Shown here: piece after piece, positions 1-9,506 of the stretch
Numbering within the stretch: position 1 is the stretch's first letter
Layout: each line of letters begins with the position of its first letter
Assembly: GCF_000021325.1 (NCBI RefSeq)
Contig: NC_011365.1
Location: forward strand, 3,624,001-3,688,000
Source: Gluconacetobacter diazotrophicus PA1 5
GTDB lineage: Bacteria; Pseudomonadota; Alphaproteobacteria; Acetobacterales; Acetobacteraceae
Length of the DNA stretch: 64,000 nucleotides
Direction of reading: 5' to 3'
Position numbers and translations under genes: made by a program
The notes under the pieces: model-generated
What the model was told of the DNA's origin: nothing
The model's database searches: none
The model's input: the letters and a program-made list of their open reading frames with translations, nothing else

Positions 1-82
1 CAGACCGGCGGAAGAGGCATTTTCGTTCGCTCCCCCCGCGACGGCCGAGGGGGGATCGGTCGAAAGCTGGACGCCGGACGAC

Positions 83-418
83 ATGCCGGCCGCCGACGCG
101 CGGACGGAATCGGATGCCCCGGACGAGGATTCGGTGATCGCCGCGATCGCCAGCGTCTACGATCCGGAAATTCCCGTGAATATCTACGAACTGGGCCTGA
201 TCTACGCCATCGACCTGCACCGCGACGGTGCCGTGCATATCGAGATGACGCTGACGGCCCCGAATTGCCCCAGCGCCCAGGAACTGCCGGCCCAGGTGCA
301 GGAAGCCGTGCGCGCCGTCGCGGGCGTGACCAGCGCCGATGTCGAAATCGTCTGGGACCCGCCATGGGACATGTCGCGCATGAGCGACGATGCCCGCCTG
401 GCCCTGAACATGTTCTGA
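83..418 (+). CDS. sufT: SufT-like Fe-S assembly protein (MIP18/DUF59 family)
   Basis: A small MIP18/DUF59-domain protein, probably helping to mature or deliver Fe-S clusters in the cytoplasm. The family hallmark is clear: YDPEIPVNIYELGLIY near residues 26-41, then TAPNCPSAQELP with the conserved Cys at about residue 62, and a DPPWD motif near the C-terminus. It lies 20 bp upstream of a SufA/IscA-type gene, so this is most likely the distal end of a suf operon whose sufBCDS part lies left of the window. The frame stays open to the first base of the window, with a Pro/Ala/Glu-rich stretch before the ATG at 83. The true start could therefore be upstream, and the N-terminus is uncertain. Family assignment is firm; the SufT role is by analogy and context. 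Confidence 0.88.
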   Translation: MPAADARTESDAPDEDSVIAAIASVYDPEIPVNIYELGLIYAIDLHRDGAVHIEMTLTAPNCPSAQELPAQVQEAVRAVAGVTSADVEIVWDPPWDMSRMSDDARLALNMF

Positions 419-438
419 TCATTCCCAGGAGGACGCCT

Positions 439-819
439 ATGACCCTTCCGACCGAACACACGGCCACGCCCTCGCGCCCCGCGCGGCCCCTGCCACCGCT
501 GATGGCGCTGACCGACCGGGCGGCCGACCGGCTGCGCGTGCTGTACGAAACCGCGCATGCCGGCCAGAAGCTGCGCATCGCGGTCTCGACCAAGGGCTGC
601 TCGGGCCACGCCTACGACATGAACTTCGTCGATGCCGCCGGCCCCGGGGACGAGGTCGTGACCGACAAGGGCGTGACCGTGCTGGTGGACCGCAAGGCGA
701 CGCTGTTCCTGATCGGCACGACGATGGATTACGAGACCAGACAGCTCGAATCCGGCTTCACCTTCAGCAATCCCAACGAAAAGGGACGCTGCGGCTGCGG
801 CGAGAGCTTCCACGTCTGA
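439..819 (+). CDS. sufA: A-type iron-sulfur cluster assembly protein (SufA/IscA/HesB)
   Basis: A 126-residue A-type carrier that binds Fe or an Fe-S cluster and passes it to apo-proteins. The three cluster ligands of the family are present: Cys54 (in KGCSGHAYD) and the C-terminal CGC pair, Cys118 and Cys120. The ATG at 439 is preferred over a longer upstream reading because a strong AGGAGG at 427-432 lies at normal spacing, and the HesB fold begins near LTDRAADRL (about residue 25). It follows the sufT-like gene by 20 bp in the same direction, consistent with one suf transcript. SufA and other A-type carriers (IscA, ErpA) cannot be separated on sequence alone; the neighbour favours SufA. Confidence 0.9.
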   Translation: MTLPTEHTATPSRPARPLPPLMALTDRAADRLRVLYETAHAGQKLRIAVSTKGCSGHAYDMNFVDAAGPGDEVVTDKGVTVLVDRKATLFLIGTTMDYETRQLESGFTFSNPNEKGRCGCGESFHV

Positions 820-932
820 TCCCGGGTCCCCGAGAGTCAGCGGAAAGAGCCCGGCCTGGCGGGCCTGCTGCAGGTCCGGCGCGCCTGCCAGGTCCAGCAG
901 CAGATTCGGTCCCCTCCTGTTCTTCTTGAGGA

Positions 933-1721
933 TCAGGGCTTGCGGAATTTCAGCACGACCTGGTCGGTATGGCCGCGAATCGACGGGTCGAAGACCGTGA
1001 GGGTGTGGGAATCCGCGGGATTGGCCAGCAGCTTGCTCTCGCCCTCGAACTGGAAGCCGGCGGCCTCGACCTGCTGGCGGATGATGGCGGGGTCGATCCG
1101 ATGCAGCTTGCGGACCGCGTCCGGCGTCATGCCGGGATTGGCGACATGATCCACCACCATGAAGGTCCCGCCCCGCCGGAGTGACGCGAAAACCGCCTTG
1201 TCGAGGGCGAGCGCCGCATCCGGTCCGGCGCCGTAATAGACGTCGTGATAATTCTGCGATGTCCAGGCGAGATCGAGGGGCTTGGGAAACGAAAGCGCAT
1301 CCAGCTTCTGGACCAGTGCGGTGACGTTGCCGAAGGATGCATCGGCGGCAATCGCCTTGACCGCGTCCGCCGCCCTGGGATTCTGCGCCAGGCGCGCGGC
1401 CGGGACCACCGCCCAGACATGGCCGCCCGCGCCGACCAGATTGCTGAAGATCCGCGTGAAATAGCCCTGGCCCGGCATGATGTCCGCGACGTTCATCCCG
1501 CGCCTGACGCCGGCGAAAGCCAGCAGGCTGGCGGGCTTGCGGTTTGCGTCCGCCGCACGGTCCGCCTCCGGCCGGTCGCGGTTGCTCAGCGCCGCGGCAA
1601 TGCGAACCCCCTCGCCGTGACGGAGGGCGGGCGCGGCAAGCTGGGCCGAGGCGGGCATGATCGCCGTGCCGCTGAATAGTCCGACAAGGCCGAAAATAAT
1701 GAAGAACCTGCGTGTGGTCAT
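933..1721 (-). CDS. Predicted exported class I SAM-dependent methyltransferase-like protein
   Basis: A 262-residue protein with a textbook Sec signal peptide: basic start MTTRR, a hydrophobic run at about residues 6-22, and the cleavage motif PASAQ around residue 26. The rest resembles predicted methyltransferases of the COG4798 type. A glycine-rich SAM-binding-like loop (DIMPGQGYFTR) sits near residue 80, followed by a conserved Gly/Val strand region (GAGGHVWAVVP) and a later DLAWTSQNYHD segment. SAM is normally absent from the periplasm, so the substrate and even the activity are uncertain. It is a monocistronic gene on the minus strand, convergent with the suf genes. No function beyond the fold is claimed. 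Confidence 0.75.
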   Translation of the reverse strand: MTTRRFFIIFGLVGLFSGTAIMPASAQLAAPALRHGEGVRIAAALSNRDRPEADRAADANRKPASLLAFAGVRRGMNVADIMPGQGYFTRIFSNLVGAGGHVWAVVPAARLAQNPRAADAVKAIAADASFGNVTALVQKLDALSFPKPLDLAWTSQNYHDVYYGAGPDAALALDKAVFASLRRGGTFMVVDHVANPGMTPDAVRKLHRIDPAIIRQQVEAAGFQFEGESKLLANPADSHTLTVFDPSIRGHTDQVVLKFRKP

Positions 1722-1784
1722 GAGTCCACTTTCCTAAGATGTCGGACTCGGAGCGTAACAGGAATTGCAGTGGAATGTGACCGA

Positions 1785-2009
1785 TCAATGGATCGTGTCG
1801 CTTTTCCAGCGGGACGTTCTCAGCAGCACGGTGGCCCGGTTCCTGACCCGGAGCCAGAATTCGGCCTCGTCGGTCAGGTTGTCCTCCACGCACCGGCTGA
1901 TATGGCGTCGGATCGTGCCGATGGCCACCGCGCCGTAAATCCGGATCAGGGCCGTCGCGACACTGGACGCGGTTGTTTCGGCTTCATCCGGTTCATCCTT
2001 GCTCGCCAT
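1785..2009 (-). CDS. Small protein of unknown function (74 aa)
   Basis: A short reading frame whose most plausible start is the ATG at 2009, giving MASKDEPDEAETT and 74 residues. A longer version starting at 2159 would prepend about 50 residues of low-complexity, Cys/Arg-rich sequence that looks non-coding. The core reads as an acidic N-terminus followed by an amphipathic segment (SVATALIRIYGAVAIGTIRR) and a basic C-terminus. There is no membrane-spanning segment and no motif that I recognise. It stands alone between the exported methyltransferase-like gene and the RNA methyltransferase gene. It could be a regulator or a false call. Confidence 0.4.
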   Translation of the reverse strand: MASKDEPDEAETTASSVATALIRIYGAVAIGTIRRHISRCVEDNLTDEAEFWLRVRNRATVLLRTSRWKSDTIH

Positions 2010-2169
2010 ACCCGCCCCGATCGCTTCCGATGGACGTTCGATACCAGCGTGACGGGCACAGCCCGGTTTCGTCAGCGGCAGGCTCTCCGGCCGGACAGAC
2101 CGTCTTGATGCAGAACAGCAGGTCAAGCCTAGCGCAAGGCAGGCCCTGTCGTCACCCAAAGCGCCGTGA

Positions 2170-3450
2170 TTACCGCGTCCGGCGGCGGGGGGCGGGTGGG
2201 GCGGTGAAGACGCAGACGGCTTCGACCTCGGTCGACCACAGGAACTGGTCGATGATCGTCACGCCGTCCAGGCGATAGCCCGCCGCCTGCAGTCCGGCGG
2301 CGTCGCGGCCCAGCGCCTGCGGATTGCAACTGACATAGACGATTCGCTCCGGCCGGCCGGCGACGATCTCGGCCATCTGCGCCCCGGCCCCGGTATAAGG
2401 CGGGTCCAGCACCACCGCCCGCGCGTCGGCAATCTGGCGCGCCATCACCGGCTGGCGGTTCAGGTCGCGCTGTTCGGCGACCACGCGCGTGCCCGTCGTG
2501 GCGCGGCGCAGGGTCGCGACCGCGTCGGGCTGTCCCTCGAACGCCAGGGTGCGCACGTGCTGCCCCAGCGCGAAGGACAGCGTGCCGCACCCGGCATAGA
2601 GTTCGATCACCGTATCCTTCCGCACCAGTCGGCGCGGTAGGCCGGCCAGTACGGCGGCGATGATCGCGGCCTCGCCCTCGCGCGTCGGCTGCAGGAACGC
2701 GCCGGGCGGCGGCATGGTGGCGACGCCGGACAGTTCATGCCGAACCGACGCGGTCTGGGCGGCGGTTTCCGGCACGTCCGTCGTGCCCGCACGGCGCCAG
2801 GCGATGCGGGGAATCCGGTGGTCGCGGGCAAAGGACGCCAGCTTGGCACGGTCCGCCGCTTCCAGCGGGCCGTCGGTCGCCAGCAGCAGGTCGGGGCCTG
2901 AATCCAGCATGTTGATCAGGGCGTCACCGTCGCGCCGCAGGGCCCCCAGCGACTGCATCACGGCACGCAGGGCCGGGAGCAGGGCGAACAGCGCCGGTTC
3001 CAGGACCGGGCAGGCGGTCAGGTCCACCACGTCGCCGCGCCGGGCATGCAGCCCGATGCATACGCCCTCCGGCCGGCGCCGGACCGCCAGGTCGATCCGC
3101 CGGCGCGATCCGGGCGGGCTCTGGACCGTTCCGGTGATCGCGGGGGCGGCGAATCCGGCGCGCTCCAGCGCATGGACGACCAGCCCGGCCTTCCAGTCCA
3201 GCGCGGCGGCCAGCGACAGATGCTGGATCGCGCATCCGCCGCAGGTTCCGAACAGCGGGCAGGGCGGCGTCACCCGGTCCGGGCTGGGCCGCAGGATGGA
3301 TGTCAGGTGGGCGGTGCGTTCGTCCACCCGGTCGGCCAGGACATGCTCGCCCGGCAGCGCGCCGGGGATGAACAGGCGGTCGCCTTCGGCGGTGCGGGCA
3401 ATGCCGTCCCCGTCCGTGCCCAGAAGGGCGATATCGGCTTCGATCGTCAT
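2170..3450 (-). CDS. TrmA/RumA-family (uracil-5-)-RNA methyltransferase
   Basis: A 426-residue SAM-dependent enzyme expected to methylate C5 of a specific uridine in 23S rRNA or tRNA. The N-terminus looks like a TRAM RNA-binding domain (about residues 1-55). A Cys cluster CPLFGTCGGC (about residues 63-72) is the 4Fe-4S site of RumA-type enzymes. The Rossmann part shows ELYAGCGTLSFALG and VLDPPYTGAG, and the catalytic nucleophile lies in IVYVSCNPQALGRD near the C-terminus. Full length. It lies 46 bp downstream of the DEAD-box helicase gene on the same strand and may be co-transcribed with it, which would pair two RNA-related functions. RlmD, RlmC and TrmA cannot be distinguished here. Confidence 0.9.
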   Translation of the reverse strand: MTIEADIALLGTDGDGIARTAEGDRLFIPGALPGEHVLADRVDERTAHLTSILRPSPDRVTPPCPLFGTCGGCAIQHLSLAAALDWKAGLVVHALERAGFAAPAITGTVQSPPGSRRRIDLAVRRRPEGVCIGLHARRGDVVDLTACPVLEPALFALLPALRAVMQSLGALRRDGDALINMLDSGPDLLLATDGPLEAADRAKLASFARDHRIPRIAWRRAGTTDVPETAAQTASVRHELSGVATMPPPGAFLQPTREGEAAIIAAVLAGLPRRLVRKDTVIELYAGCGTLSFALGQHVRTLAFEGQPDAVATLRRATTGTRVVAEQRDLNRQPVMARQIADARAVVLDPPYTGAGAQMAEIVAGRPERIVYVSCNPQALGRDAAGLQAAGYRLDGVTIIDQFLWSTEVEAVCVFTAPPAPRRRTR

Positions 3451-3496
3451 GTCATCCAGGCGAATGGGGTTTCGAAGGGCAGGGCCCCGGCCTTTC

Positions 3497-5164
3497 TCAG
3501 GCCGTCTCGTCGATCACCTCATCGACACCGGGCACGATGGCGGGGCCCCGCCGGGGCAGCGTCATGAAGGCGGGGACGTCGTCGCCGAACCCGATGACCG
3601 TCCCGTTCTGGCCGGATATCCCGTCCTCGGCATGCCGGTCGCGATCGCGGTCCCGCTGGCGGTTCGGGCCGGACCGGCGCGGCGACGCCGCCTCGGCGGG
3701 GACGGCCGCGGGGGACGGGGGCGGAACGGGGGCGGAAACGGGCTGGGGGGGCGCGACGGGTTCGGCCTTGTCCTCGACCGGCGTGGCGTCGTTCCGGGCG
3801 CGGTCGGGCTTGCCGCCCCGCCGGTCCGGGGCCTTGCCCTTGCCGCGACCACGGCCACGCCCGCCACGGGTGCCCGATTCCTCGGACCATTCCAATTGGG
3901 TCACGCCTTCGACCTCCAGCCGGGGAATCGCATGGCCGATCAGCGTTTCGATGGCCTCGGCCAGCGCGCGGTCATACGGGGTCGCCAGGCTGTAGGCATG
4001 GCCGGATCGCCCGGCGCGGCCGGTACGGCCGATCCGGTGGACGTAATCCTCGGCATGGAACGGCAGGTCGAAATTGAAGACATGCGACAGGCCGCCGATA
4101 TCGATGCCGCGCGCGGCCACGTCCGAACAGACCAGGATCTTCAGTTCGCCGGACTTGAAACGCTCCAGGGTCGCGAAACGGACCGACTGCGGCAGGTCGC
4201 CATGCAGCGCCCCGGCCGAGAAATCATGCTTCACCAGCGATTTGTACAGGACATCGACATCGCGCTTGCGGTTGCAGAACACGATGGCGTTCTGCACCGC
4301 GTCGTCGCGCAGCATGCGGCGCAGCACCCGCCGCTTGTCGGCCTCGTCGACGACGACCAGCCCGGTCTCGATGGTGGTGGCGACCGAGGACGGGCGGCTG
4401 ACGGTGATTTCCTTGGGGTTCTGCAGGAACATGTCCGCCAGGCGGCGGATCTCCGGCGCCATGGTGGCCGAGAAGAACAGCGTCTGCCGCACGGGCGACA
4501 GCATGGCGACAATCTTCTCGATATCCGGGATGAACCCCATGTCCAGCATGCGGTCGGCCTCGTCGATCACCAGCAGGCGCGTCTGCGTCAGCAGCAGGCC
4601 GCCGCGCTCGAACAGGTCGATCAGCCGGCCCGGAGTCGCGATCAGCACGTCGACGCCGCGATTCAGCACGTCCTTTTGCTCGGCCATGCTCTCGCCGCCG
4701 ATCAGCAACGCGTGATTCAGCTTCAGATACTTGCCGTAATTGACGAAATTCTCGGCCACCTGCAGCGCCAGCTCGCGCGTCGGCTCCAGGATCAGCGATC
4801 GCGGCATGCGCGCCCGCGCCCGTGATCCGGACAGGATTTCCAGCATCGGCAGGGTGAAGGACGCGGTCTTGCCTGTCCCGGTCTGGGCCACGCCCAGCAC
4901 GTCGCGCCCCATCAGCACATAAGGAATGGCCTGCGCCTGGATCGGCGTGGGATGGCGGTATCCCATGTCGTCGATCGCGCGCTGGATCGGGTCGGACAGC
5001 CCCAGGTCGGAAAAGAGCGGTTGCGGGGCGGCGGACTCCCCGGCATCCGGAACAGGCGATTCGTCGGCGGGCGACTCTGCGTCCGTGGCGGACGGAACGA
5101 GGGCGACGGGATGGGCTTCGGCTTCTTGCGCGGCCGAAGGGGAGGCATTCGTCTTGGCGCTCAA
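3497..5164 (-). CDS. DEAD-box ATP-dependent RNA helicase (RhlE-like) with basic C-terminal tail
   Basis: A 555-residue helicase with all core motifs: a Q motif ([11 protein letters not shown]), motif [13 protein letters not shown] within [12 protein letters not shown] in FFSATM, and motif [13 protein letters not shown]. An acidic, Ala/Pro-rich N-terminal extension of about 50 residues precedes the core. After about residue 430 the tail is rich in Arg/Gly/Lys ([12 protein letters not shown]), then Pro/Ala-rich, which is typical of RhlE/DeaD proteins that anchor to RNA non-specifically. Likely roles are RNA unwinding in ribosome assembly or mRNA decay. The 243-bp intergenic region upstream is shared with the divergent GH15 gene and holds room for a long leader, but I see no clear promoter. 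Confidence 0.93.
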   Translation of the reverse strand: MSAKTNASPSAAQEAEAHPVALVPSATDAESPADESPVPDAGESAAPQPLFSDLGLSDPIQRAIDDMGYRHPTPIQAQAIPYVLMGRDVLGVAQTGTGKTASFTLPMLEILSGSRARARMPRSLILEPTRELALQVAENFVNYGKYLKLNHALLIGGESMAEQKDVLNRGVDVLIATPGRLIDLFERGGLLLTQTRLLVIDEADRMLDMGFIPDIEKIVAMLSPVRQTLFFSATMAPEIRRLADMFLQNPKEITVSRPSSVATTIETGLVVVDEADKRRVLRRMLRDDAVQNAIVFCNRKRDVDVLYKSLVKHDFSAGALHGDLPQSVRFATLERFKSGELKILVCSDVAARGIDIGGLSHVFNFDLPFHAEDYVHRIGRTGRAGRSGHAYSLATPYDRALAEAIETLIGHAIPRLEVEGVTQLEWSEESGTRGGRGRGRGKGKAPDRRGGKPDRARNDATPVEDKAEPVAPPQPVSAPVPPPSPAAVPAEAASPRRSGPNRQRDRDRDRHAEDGISGQNGTVIGFGDDVPAFMTLPRRGPAIVPGVDEVIDETA

Positions 5165-5407
5165 AATTCTCTCGAACGTGTCAGTGGTGTGGTCCCGTTC
5201 GTTCCGCCACGATGCGGTTCGGCAGGCATTTCGGCCTGTTTTTCCTGCAACGAAGCAGGGCCTTGCGAAAATGAAGGCGAATCCCCCGATTCCGCGTGTC
5301 TGTCCCTATCGACAAACGGAACGAAAATCAAGCGCGGAGCGTTGGGGATACGGGTTCATGCGTATCGGGTTGCAACGGGTCCTGGCGTCGTGTCCCTTGG
5401 AGGTGTC

Positions 5408-7240
5408 GTGGTCACTGTCGAGCCGCTGAAAATTGAGGATTACGGGCTGATCGGCGATGGTCGAAGCTGTGCGCTGGTGGGGCGGAACGGATCGATCGAC
5501 TGGCTGTGCTGGCCACGATTCGATAGTCCGGCCTGTTTCGCCGCCCTGCTGGGCGATGGCGAGAACGGGCACTGGCTGCTGGCCCCGGACGACGAACGCG
5601 GCGGCGAGCCGGTTTCGATCACCCGCTCGTACCGCGAGCAGGGCATGGTGCTGGAAACCGTGTTCGAAACCCGTACCGGCGCGATCGCGGTCCTGGATTT
5701 CATGGCCATCGGCACCGAAACCCCGACCCTGATCCGCATCGTCGAGGGACGAAGGGGCTCGGTTCCGGTCCTGAACTGGCTGGTGCTGCGCTTCGATTAC
5801 GGCCTGTCCGTACCCTGGGTCACGCGCCTGCCGGACAATATGGGCATCACCGCCATTGCGGGCCCGTCGCGCTGCGTGCTGCGCTGCCCCGTCGCCCTGC
5901 ATGGCGAGGACCGCCACACCGTGTCCCGCTTCATCGTGTCCGAGGGCGACCAGGTGCCGTTCGTGCTGACGCACCTGGAATCGCACGGCCCGGTGCCGGA
6001 CCCGATCGACGCGCTGGCCGCGCTGCGCCGGACGGAACAGTTCTGGGCGGACTGGATCTCGCGCTGCACCTATCAGGGCGAGCACGCGCCGGTGGTGCGG
6101 CGGTCGCTGCTGACGCTCAAGGCGCTGATCTATCAGCCCACGGGCGGAATCGTCGCCGCCCCGACCACCTCGCTGCCCGAGGAACTGGGCGGCGGTCGCA
6201 ACTGGGATTACCGCTATTGCTGGCTGCGCGACGCCTCGCTGACCCTGATCGCGATCATGGCCGGCGGCTATTATGAGGAGGCGATGGAATGGCGCAACTG
6301 GCTGCAGGCCGCCGTCGCCGGCAGTCCCGACCAGGTACAGATCATGTACGGCATCGGCGGTGAACGCCTGCTGAACGAATGGGAGGCCGGGTGGTTGCCG
6401 GGCTATGCGGGCTCGACCCCTGTGCGGATCGGCAACGCCGCCGCCGGGCAATTGCAGCTCGACGTGTATGGCGAGGCGATCTCCGCCCTGCATGTCGCGC
6501 GTCAGACGCGCCTGTCCGCGATCACCGACGGCTGGCGGCTGCAGGTCGGGCTGCTGACGCACCTGGCCACGATCTGGAAGGAGCCCGACGAGGGCATGTG
6601 GGAGGTGCGGGGCGGCCGGCGCCAGTTCACGGTCTCCAAGATCTCCTGCTGGCTGGCATTCGACCGGGCGATTCGCGATGTCGAGAAATACGGGCTGGAA
6701 GCCCCGCTGGAGGAATGGAAGGCCCTGCGGCAGGAAATCCACGACACGGTCTGCCGCGAGGGCTTCAACACCGAAAAGAACAGCTTCGTGCAGTATTTTG
6801 GCGGCAGCGGGCTGGATGCCGGGCTGCTGCTGATCCCGGTCGTCGGCTTCCTGCCCGCCGAGGACCCGCGCGTGGCCGGCACCATCGCCGCCATCGAACG
6901 CGAATTGCTGGACGAGCACGGATTCGTCCGCCGCTACCTTCCCGACCATGCGGTCGAGGGTGTCGCGGGGGGCGAGGGCTCGTTCATCGCCTGCTCGTTC
7001 TGGCTGGTGAATACCTATGTCGCCCAGGGACGGATGGAGGAAGCCCATGCCCTGTTCAACCGGCTGCTGGCGCTGTGCAGCGATCTCGGCCTGCTGGCCG
7101 AGGAATATGACGCCGTGACCGGGCGGCAGGTGGGCAATTTCCCGCAGGCGTTCTCCCACCTCTCGCTGATCAACACCGCGGCGATCCTCAGCGCCGGGCG
7201 CATCACGGTGATGGGCGCGGCCCCCTTGCCGGTCCTGTAG
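5408..7240 (+). CDS. Glycoside hydrolase family 15 protein (glucoamylase/trehalase type)
   Basis: A 610-residue GH15 (alpha,alpha)6-barrel enzyme. The N-terminal signature IEDYGLIGDGRSCALVGRNG is typical, the barrel entry motif GRNWDYRYCWLRDASLTL lies around residue 263, and the acidic catalytic region includes NEWEAGWLPGY and later GEGSFIACSFWL. Family members hydrolyse alpha-glucans or trehalose. The bacterial short form without a signal peptide is often a trehalase acting in the cytoplasm. I chose the GTG at 5408 because GGAGG lies just upstream (5399-5403) and homology begins at once; the frame itself stays open further upstream. The SD-to-start spacing of 4 nt is short. The substrate cannot be decided from sequence. 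Confidence 0.88.
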   Translation: MVTVEPLKIEDYGLIGDGRSCALVGRNGSIDWLCWPRFDSPACFAALLGDGENGHWLLAPDDERGGEPVSITRSYREQGMVLETVFETRTGAIAVLDFMAIGTETPTLIRIVEGRRGSVPVLNWLVLRFDYGLSVPWVTRLPDNMGITAIAGPSRCVLRCPVALHGEDRHTVSRFIVSEGDQVPFVLTHLESHGPVPDPIDALAALRRTEQFWADWISRCTYQGEHAPVVRRSLLTLKALIYQPTGGIVAAPTTSLPEELGGGRNWDYRYCWLRDASLTLIAIMAGGYYEEAMEWRNWLQAAVAGSPDQVQIMYGIGGERLLNEWEAGWLPGYAGSTPVRIGNAAAGQLQLDVYGEAISALHVARQTRLSAITDGWRLQVGLLTHLATIWKEPDEGMWEVRGGRRQFTVSKISCWLAFDRAIRDVEKYGLEAPLEEWKALRQEIHDTVCREGFNTEKNSFVQYFGGSGLDAGLLLIPVVGFLPAEDPRVAGTIAAIERELLDEHGFVRRYLPDHAVEGVAGGEGSFIACSFWLVNTYVAQGRMEEAHALFNRLLALCSDLGLLAEEYDAVTGRQVGNFPQAFSHLSLINTAAILSAGRITVMGAAPLPVL

Positions 7241-7259
7241 CGGGCGCGGCGCGCGGGGC

Positions 7260-7712
7260 CTACAGCCCGCGCGCCATCGCGGCGGCCAGGATGGTCAGGA
7301 ACCCCATTCCGATATTGATCATCACCAGCGACCGGATGCTGTCGAAGGTCGCGGGTTGCGGGCGGATGGCGCGCCGGACCTTCTGGAACGGGCCGAAATA
7401 GATCCGGGCGAACAGGGCCGCCATCGCCAGGCCCAGCACCTGCATCGCGTTCACCTGCCACGACACGGCGGCGAAGCCGCCCTCATGCAGGATCATCAGC
7501 CATCCGGTGACCAGAACCGTCGGCATCGTGTGCCAGACGATGCGGAAGAAGCGGGTCAGGGTCTGCAGGTGCACCGAGGCGCGCTGTGTCGCATCCAGCA
7601 GTCCCAGGCTGGGCCGCACGATGAAGACGGCATAGACCATGCCGCCGACCCAGGCGGTCATTCCGATCAGGTGGATGGCGAGCACGAGGCTCCAGAGGAT
7701 CGAATGGGACAT
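7260..7712 (-). CDS. CopD-like four-helix integral membrane protein
   Basis: A 150-residue membrane protein with four predicted helices (about residues 5-30, 55-78, 85-105 and 125-148). The first carries HLIGMTAWVGGMVY, a pattern typical of the CopD/YkoK-like family with a conserved helix-1 histidine. A second His sits in VWHTMPTVLVTGW. Family members are discussed as copper or heme handling proteins, but direct evidence for this branch is thin. It is convergent with the GH15 gene, with stops 20 bp apart, and divergent from the NAD(P)HX repair gene. Assignment to the CopD domain is reasonable; the function is open. Confidence 0.7.
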   Translation of the reverse strand: MSHSILWSLVLAIHLIGMTAWVGGMVYAVFIVRPSLGLLDATQRASVHLQTLTRFFRIVWHTMPTVLVTGWLMILHEGGFAAVSWQVNAMQVLGLAMAALFARIYFGPFQKVRRAIRPQPATFDSIRSLVMINIGMGFLTILAAAMARGL

Positions 7713-7831
7713 GTCTGCTCCGCTGAGATCGGGGATAGCTCGGGTGACCTGCCGTGCACGCCGATGGTATGCTTGATCGCTAATTCCGGACCGCCGCGCA
7801 AGTCGGCAGCAAACGGGAGTGATATCGCGCG

Positions 7832-9310
7832 ATGGATGGTACCTGTACGTCGCTTCTTCTTCCCGATCCCACGCAGATGGGGCTGATCGACCGCGCCGCC
7901 AGCCGCACCGTGCCGGTGCGCGACCTGATGGAAAACGCGGGCCGGGCCGTGGCGCGGGCCGTGCTGCGGCATGTCAGGCCGTGCCGGGTGCTGGTCCTAT
8001 GCGGCCCGGGGAATAACGGCGGCGACGGCTATGTCGCCGCCCGCCGGCTGGTCCAGGCCGGCTGGCCGGTCGCGGTCGCCGCCCTGGCGCCGCCCCGTCC
8101 GGGCGGGGACGCGGCCGCCGCCGCCGCCGACTGGCGCGGCCCCCGCGTACCCTTCACGGCGGAAGAGGCCGCGCGGGCCGACCTCGTGGTCGATGCGGTG
8201 TTCGGCGCCGGCCTCAGCCGCGATATCGATGCCGGCCTGGCATCGGTGCTGGCGGCGGCCCGCCGCGTGGTCGCGGTGGACATGCCCAGCGGCATCGACG
8301 GCGGCACCGGCGCGGTCCGGGGCTATGCCCCGCACGCCGAAATGACGGTCACGTTCGTGCGCGCCAAGCCGGGCCATCTGCTGCTGCCGGGGCGCGAGCG
8401 GCTGGGGCGGCTGGTGGTGGCGGATATCGGCATGCCCGACACGGTCTGGGACGCGGTGGACATCCGCACCTGGCGGAACGAGCCAGGGCTGTGGCGGGTG
8501 CCGGGCGACGCGGTGGACAGTCACAAATACGCGCGCGGCGTCGTCAGCATCTGCGGCGGCGCCACGATGCCGGGCGCCGCCCGCCTGTCCGCCGCCGGGG
8601 CCCGGGCGGCGGGCGCGGGGCTGGTGCGTCTGGCGGCGGGGGCGGCAGCGGATCTGTACCGGCTGGGCGAACCCGGGCTGGTGGTCGATGGCGGCGACCT
8701 GACCGACCTGCTGGCCGACCGGCGCCGCGCGGTCTGGGTCTGCGGCCCCGGCCTGACGGTGGACGAGGTCGATCATACATTGCCGATCCTGGTCGGGGCG
8801 GGGCGCACGGTGCTGGCCGATGCCGGGGCCTTTGCCGTGGCGGCGGACCAGCCGGACCGGCTGCGGGGGGTGGCGGTGATCACCCCGCATGCCGGGGAAT
8901 TCGCCCGCGTGTTCGGCCATCCCGGCGACGACAGGCCGGCGGCCGCGCGCGCCGCCGCCGCGCGAACCGGCGCGGTGGTGGTGCTGAAGGGCCCCGATAC
9001 CGTGGTCGCCGCGCCGGACGGGCGGGTCGCGATCAATGCCCACGCGTCCTCGGCGCTGGCCACCGCCGGGTCGGGCGACACGTTGACCGGGGTGATCGCG
9101 GCATTGCTGGCGGCGGGGATGGAGCCGTGGCCGGCCGCCTGCGCCGGGGTGTGGATGCATGGCGAAGCCGGGATGCGGGCCGGCCCCTGGCCGCTGGCCG
9201 AACAGTTCGACCAGCATCTGGGCGCCGCGCGGGCGCGGGCGGTGGAACTGGGCGCGCGGCGCCCGGCCTATCGGCATTGTCGGCTTGCCGGATCGGGTCT
9301 CGTGCGCTAA
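7832..9310 (+). CDS. nnrD/nnrE (YjeF-type fusion): Bifunctional NAD(P)H-hydrate epimerase / ADP-dependent NAD(P)H-hydrate dehydratase
   Basis: A 492-residue metabolite-repair enzyme joining the YjeF_N epimerase (about residues 1-215) to the YjeF_C ribokinase-like dehydratase. The epimerase part has LCGPGNNGGDGYVAARRL and DAVFGAGLSRD. The dehydratase part has VLKGPDTVVAAPDGR and the phosphate-binding ATAGSGDTLTGVIAALLAAG. It restores NAD(P)H damaged by hydration, which suits a cell running a complex I and many dehydrogenases. The last 30 residues are low-complexity Arg/Ala. The end of this gene overlaps a promoter-like sequence for the downstream tRNA-Leu. Full length for the fusion form. Confidence 0.92.
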   Translation: MDGTCTSLLLPDPTQMGLIDRAASRTVPVRDLMENAGRAVARAVLRHVRPCRVLVLCGPGNNGGDGYVAARRLVQAGWPVAVAALAPPRPGGDAAAAAADWRGPRVPFTAEEAARADLVVDAVFGAGLSRDIDAGLASVLAAARRVVAVDMPSGIDGGTGAVRGYAPHAEMTVTFVRAKPGHLLLPGRERLGRLVVADIGMPDTVWDAVDIRTWRNEPGLWRVPGDAVDSHKYARGVVSICGGATMPGAARLSAAGARAAGAGLVRLAAGAAADLYRLGEPGLVVDGGDLTDLLADRRRAVWVCGPGLTVDEVDHTLPILVGAGRTVLADAGAFAVAADQPDRLRGVAVITPHAGEFARVFGHPGDDRPAAARAAAARTGAVVVLKGPDTVVAAPDGRVAINAHASSALATAGSGDTLTGVIAALLAAGMEPWPAACAGVWMHGEAGMRAGPWPLAEQFDQHLGAARARAVELGARRPAYRHCRLAGSGLVR

Positions 9311-9313
9311 AGC
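9285..9313 (+). promoter_or_regulatory. Possible promoter of tRNA-Leu
   Basis: TTGCCG (9285-9290) and TAAAGC (9308-9313) are separated by 17 bp and lie about 28 bp before the tRNA 5' end, inside the last codons of the NAD(P)HX repair gene. The -35 box is reasonable and the -10 box is weak. This is by eye only. Confidence 0.35.
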
Positions 9314-9340
9314 CGCGCCCTTGGAAGACCGGGCGTCGTT

Positions 9341-9425
<85 letters not shown>

Positions 9426-9506
9426 GCCCGGCCAGTCGCGCGCGGATGCCGGCCCGAAGGGCCCCGTGCGTTCTATGAAGTTCTGACCGAGAGGATGGCC
9501 TGGCAG

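Noticed and set aside
202-1893. A 563-codon minus-strand frame across the suf genes and the methyltransferase-like gene
   Set aside because: It overlaps three better-supported genes on both strands and has shadow-like composition.
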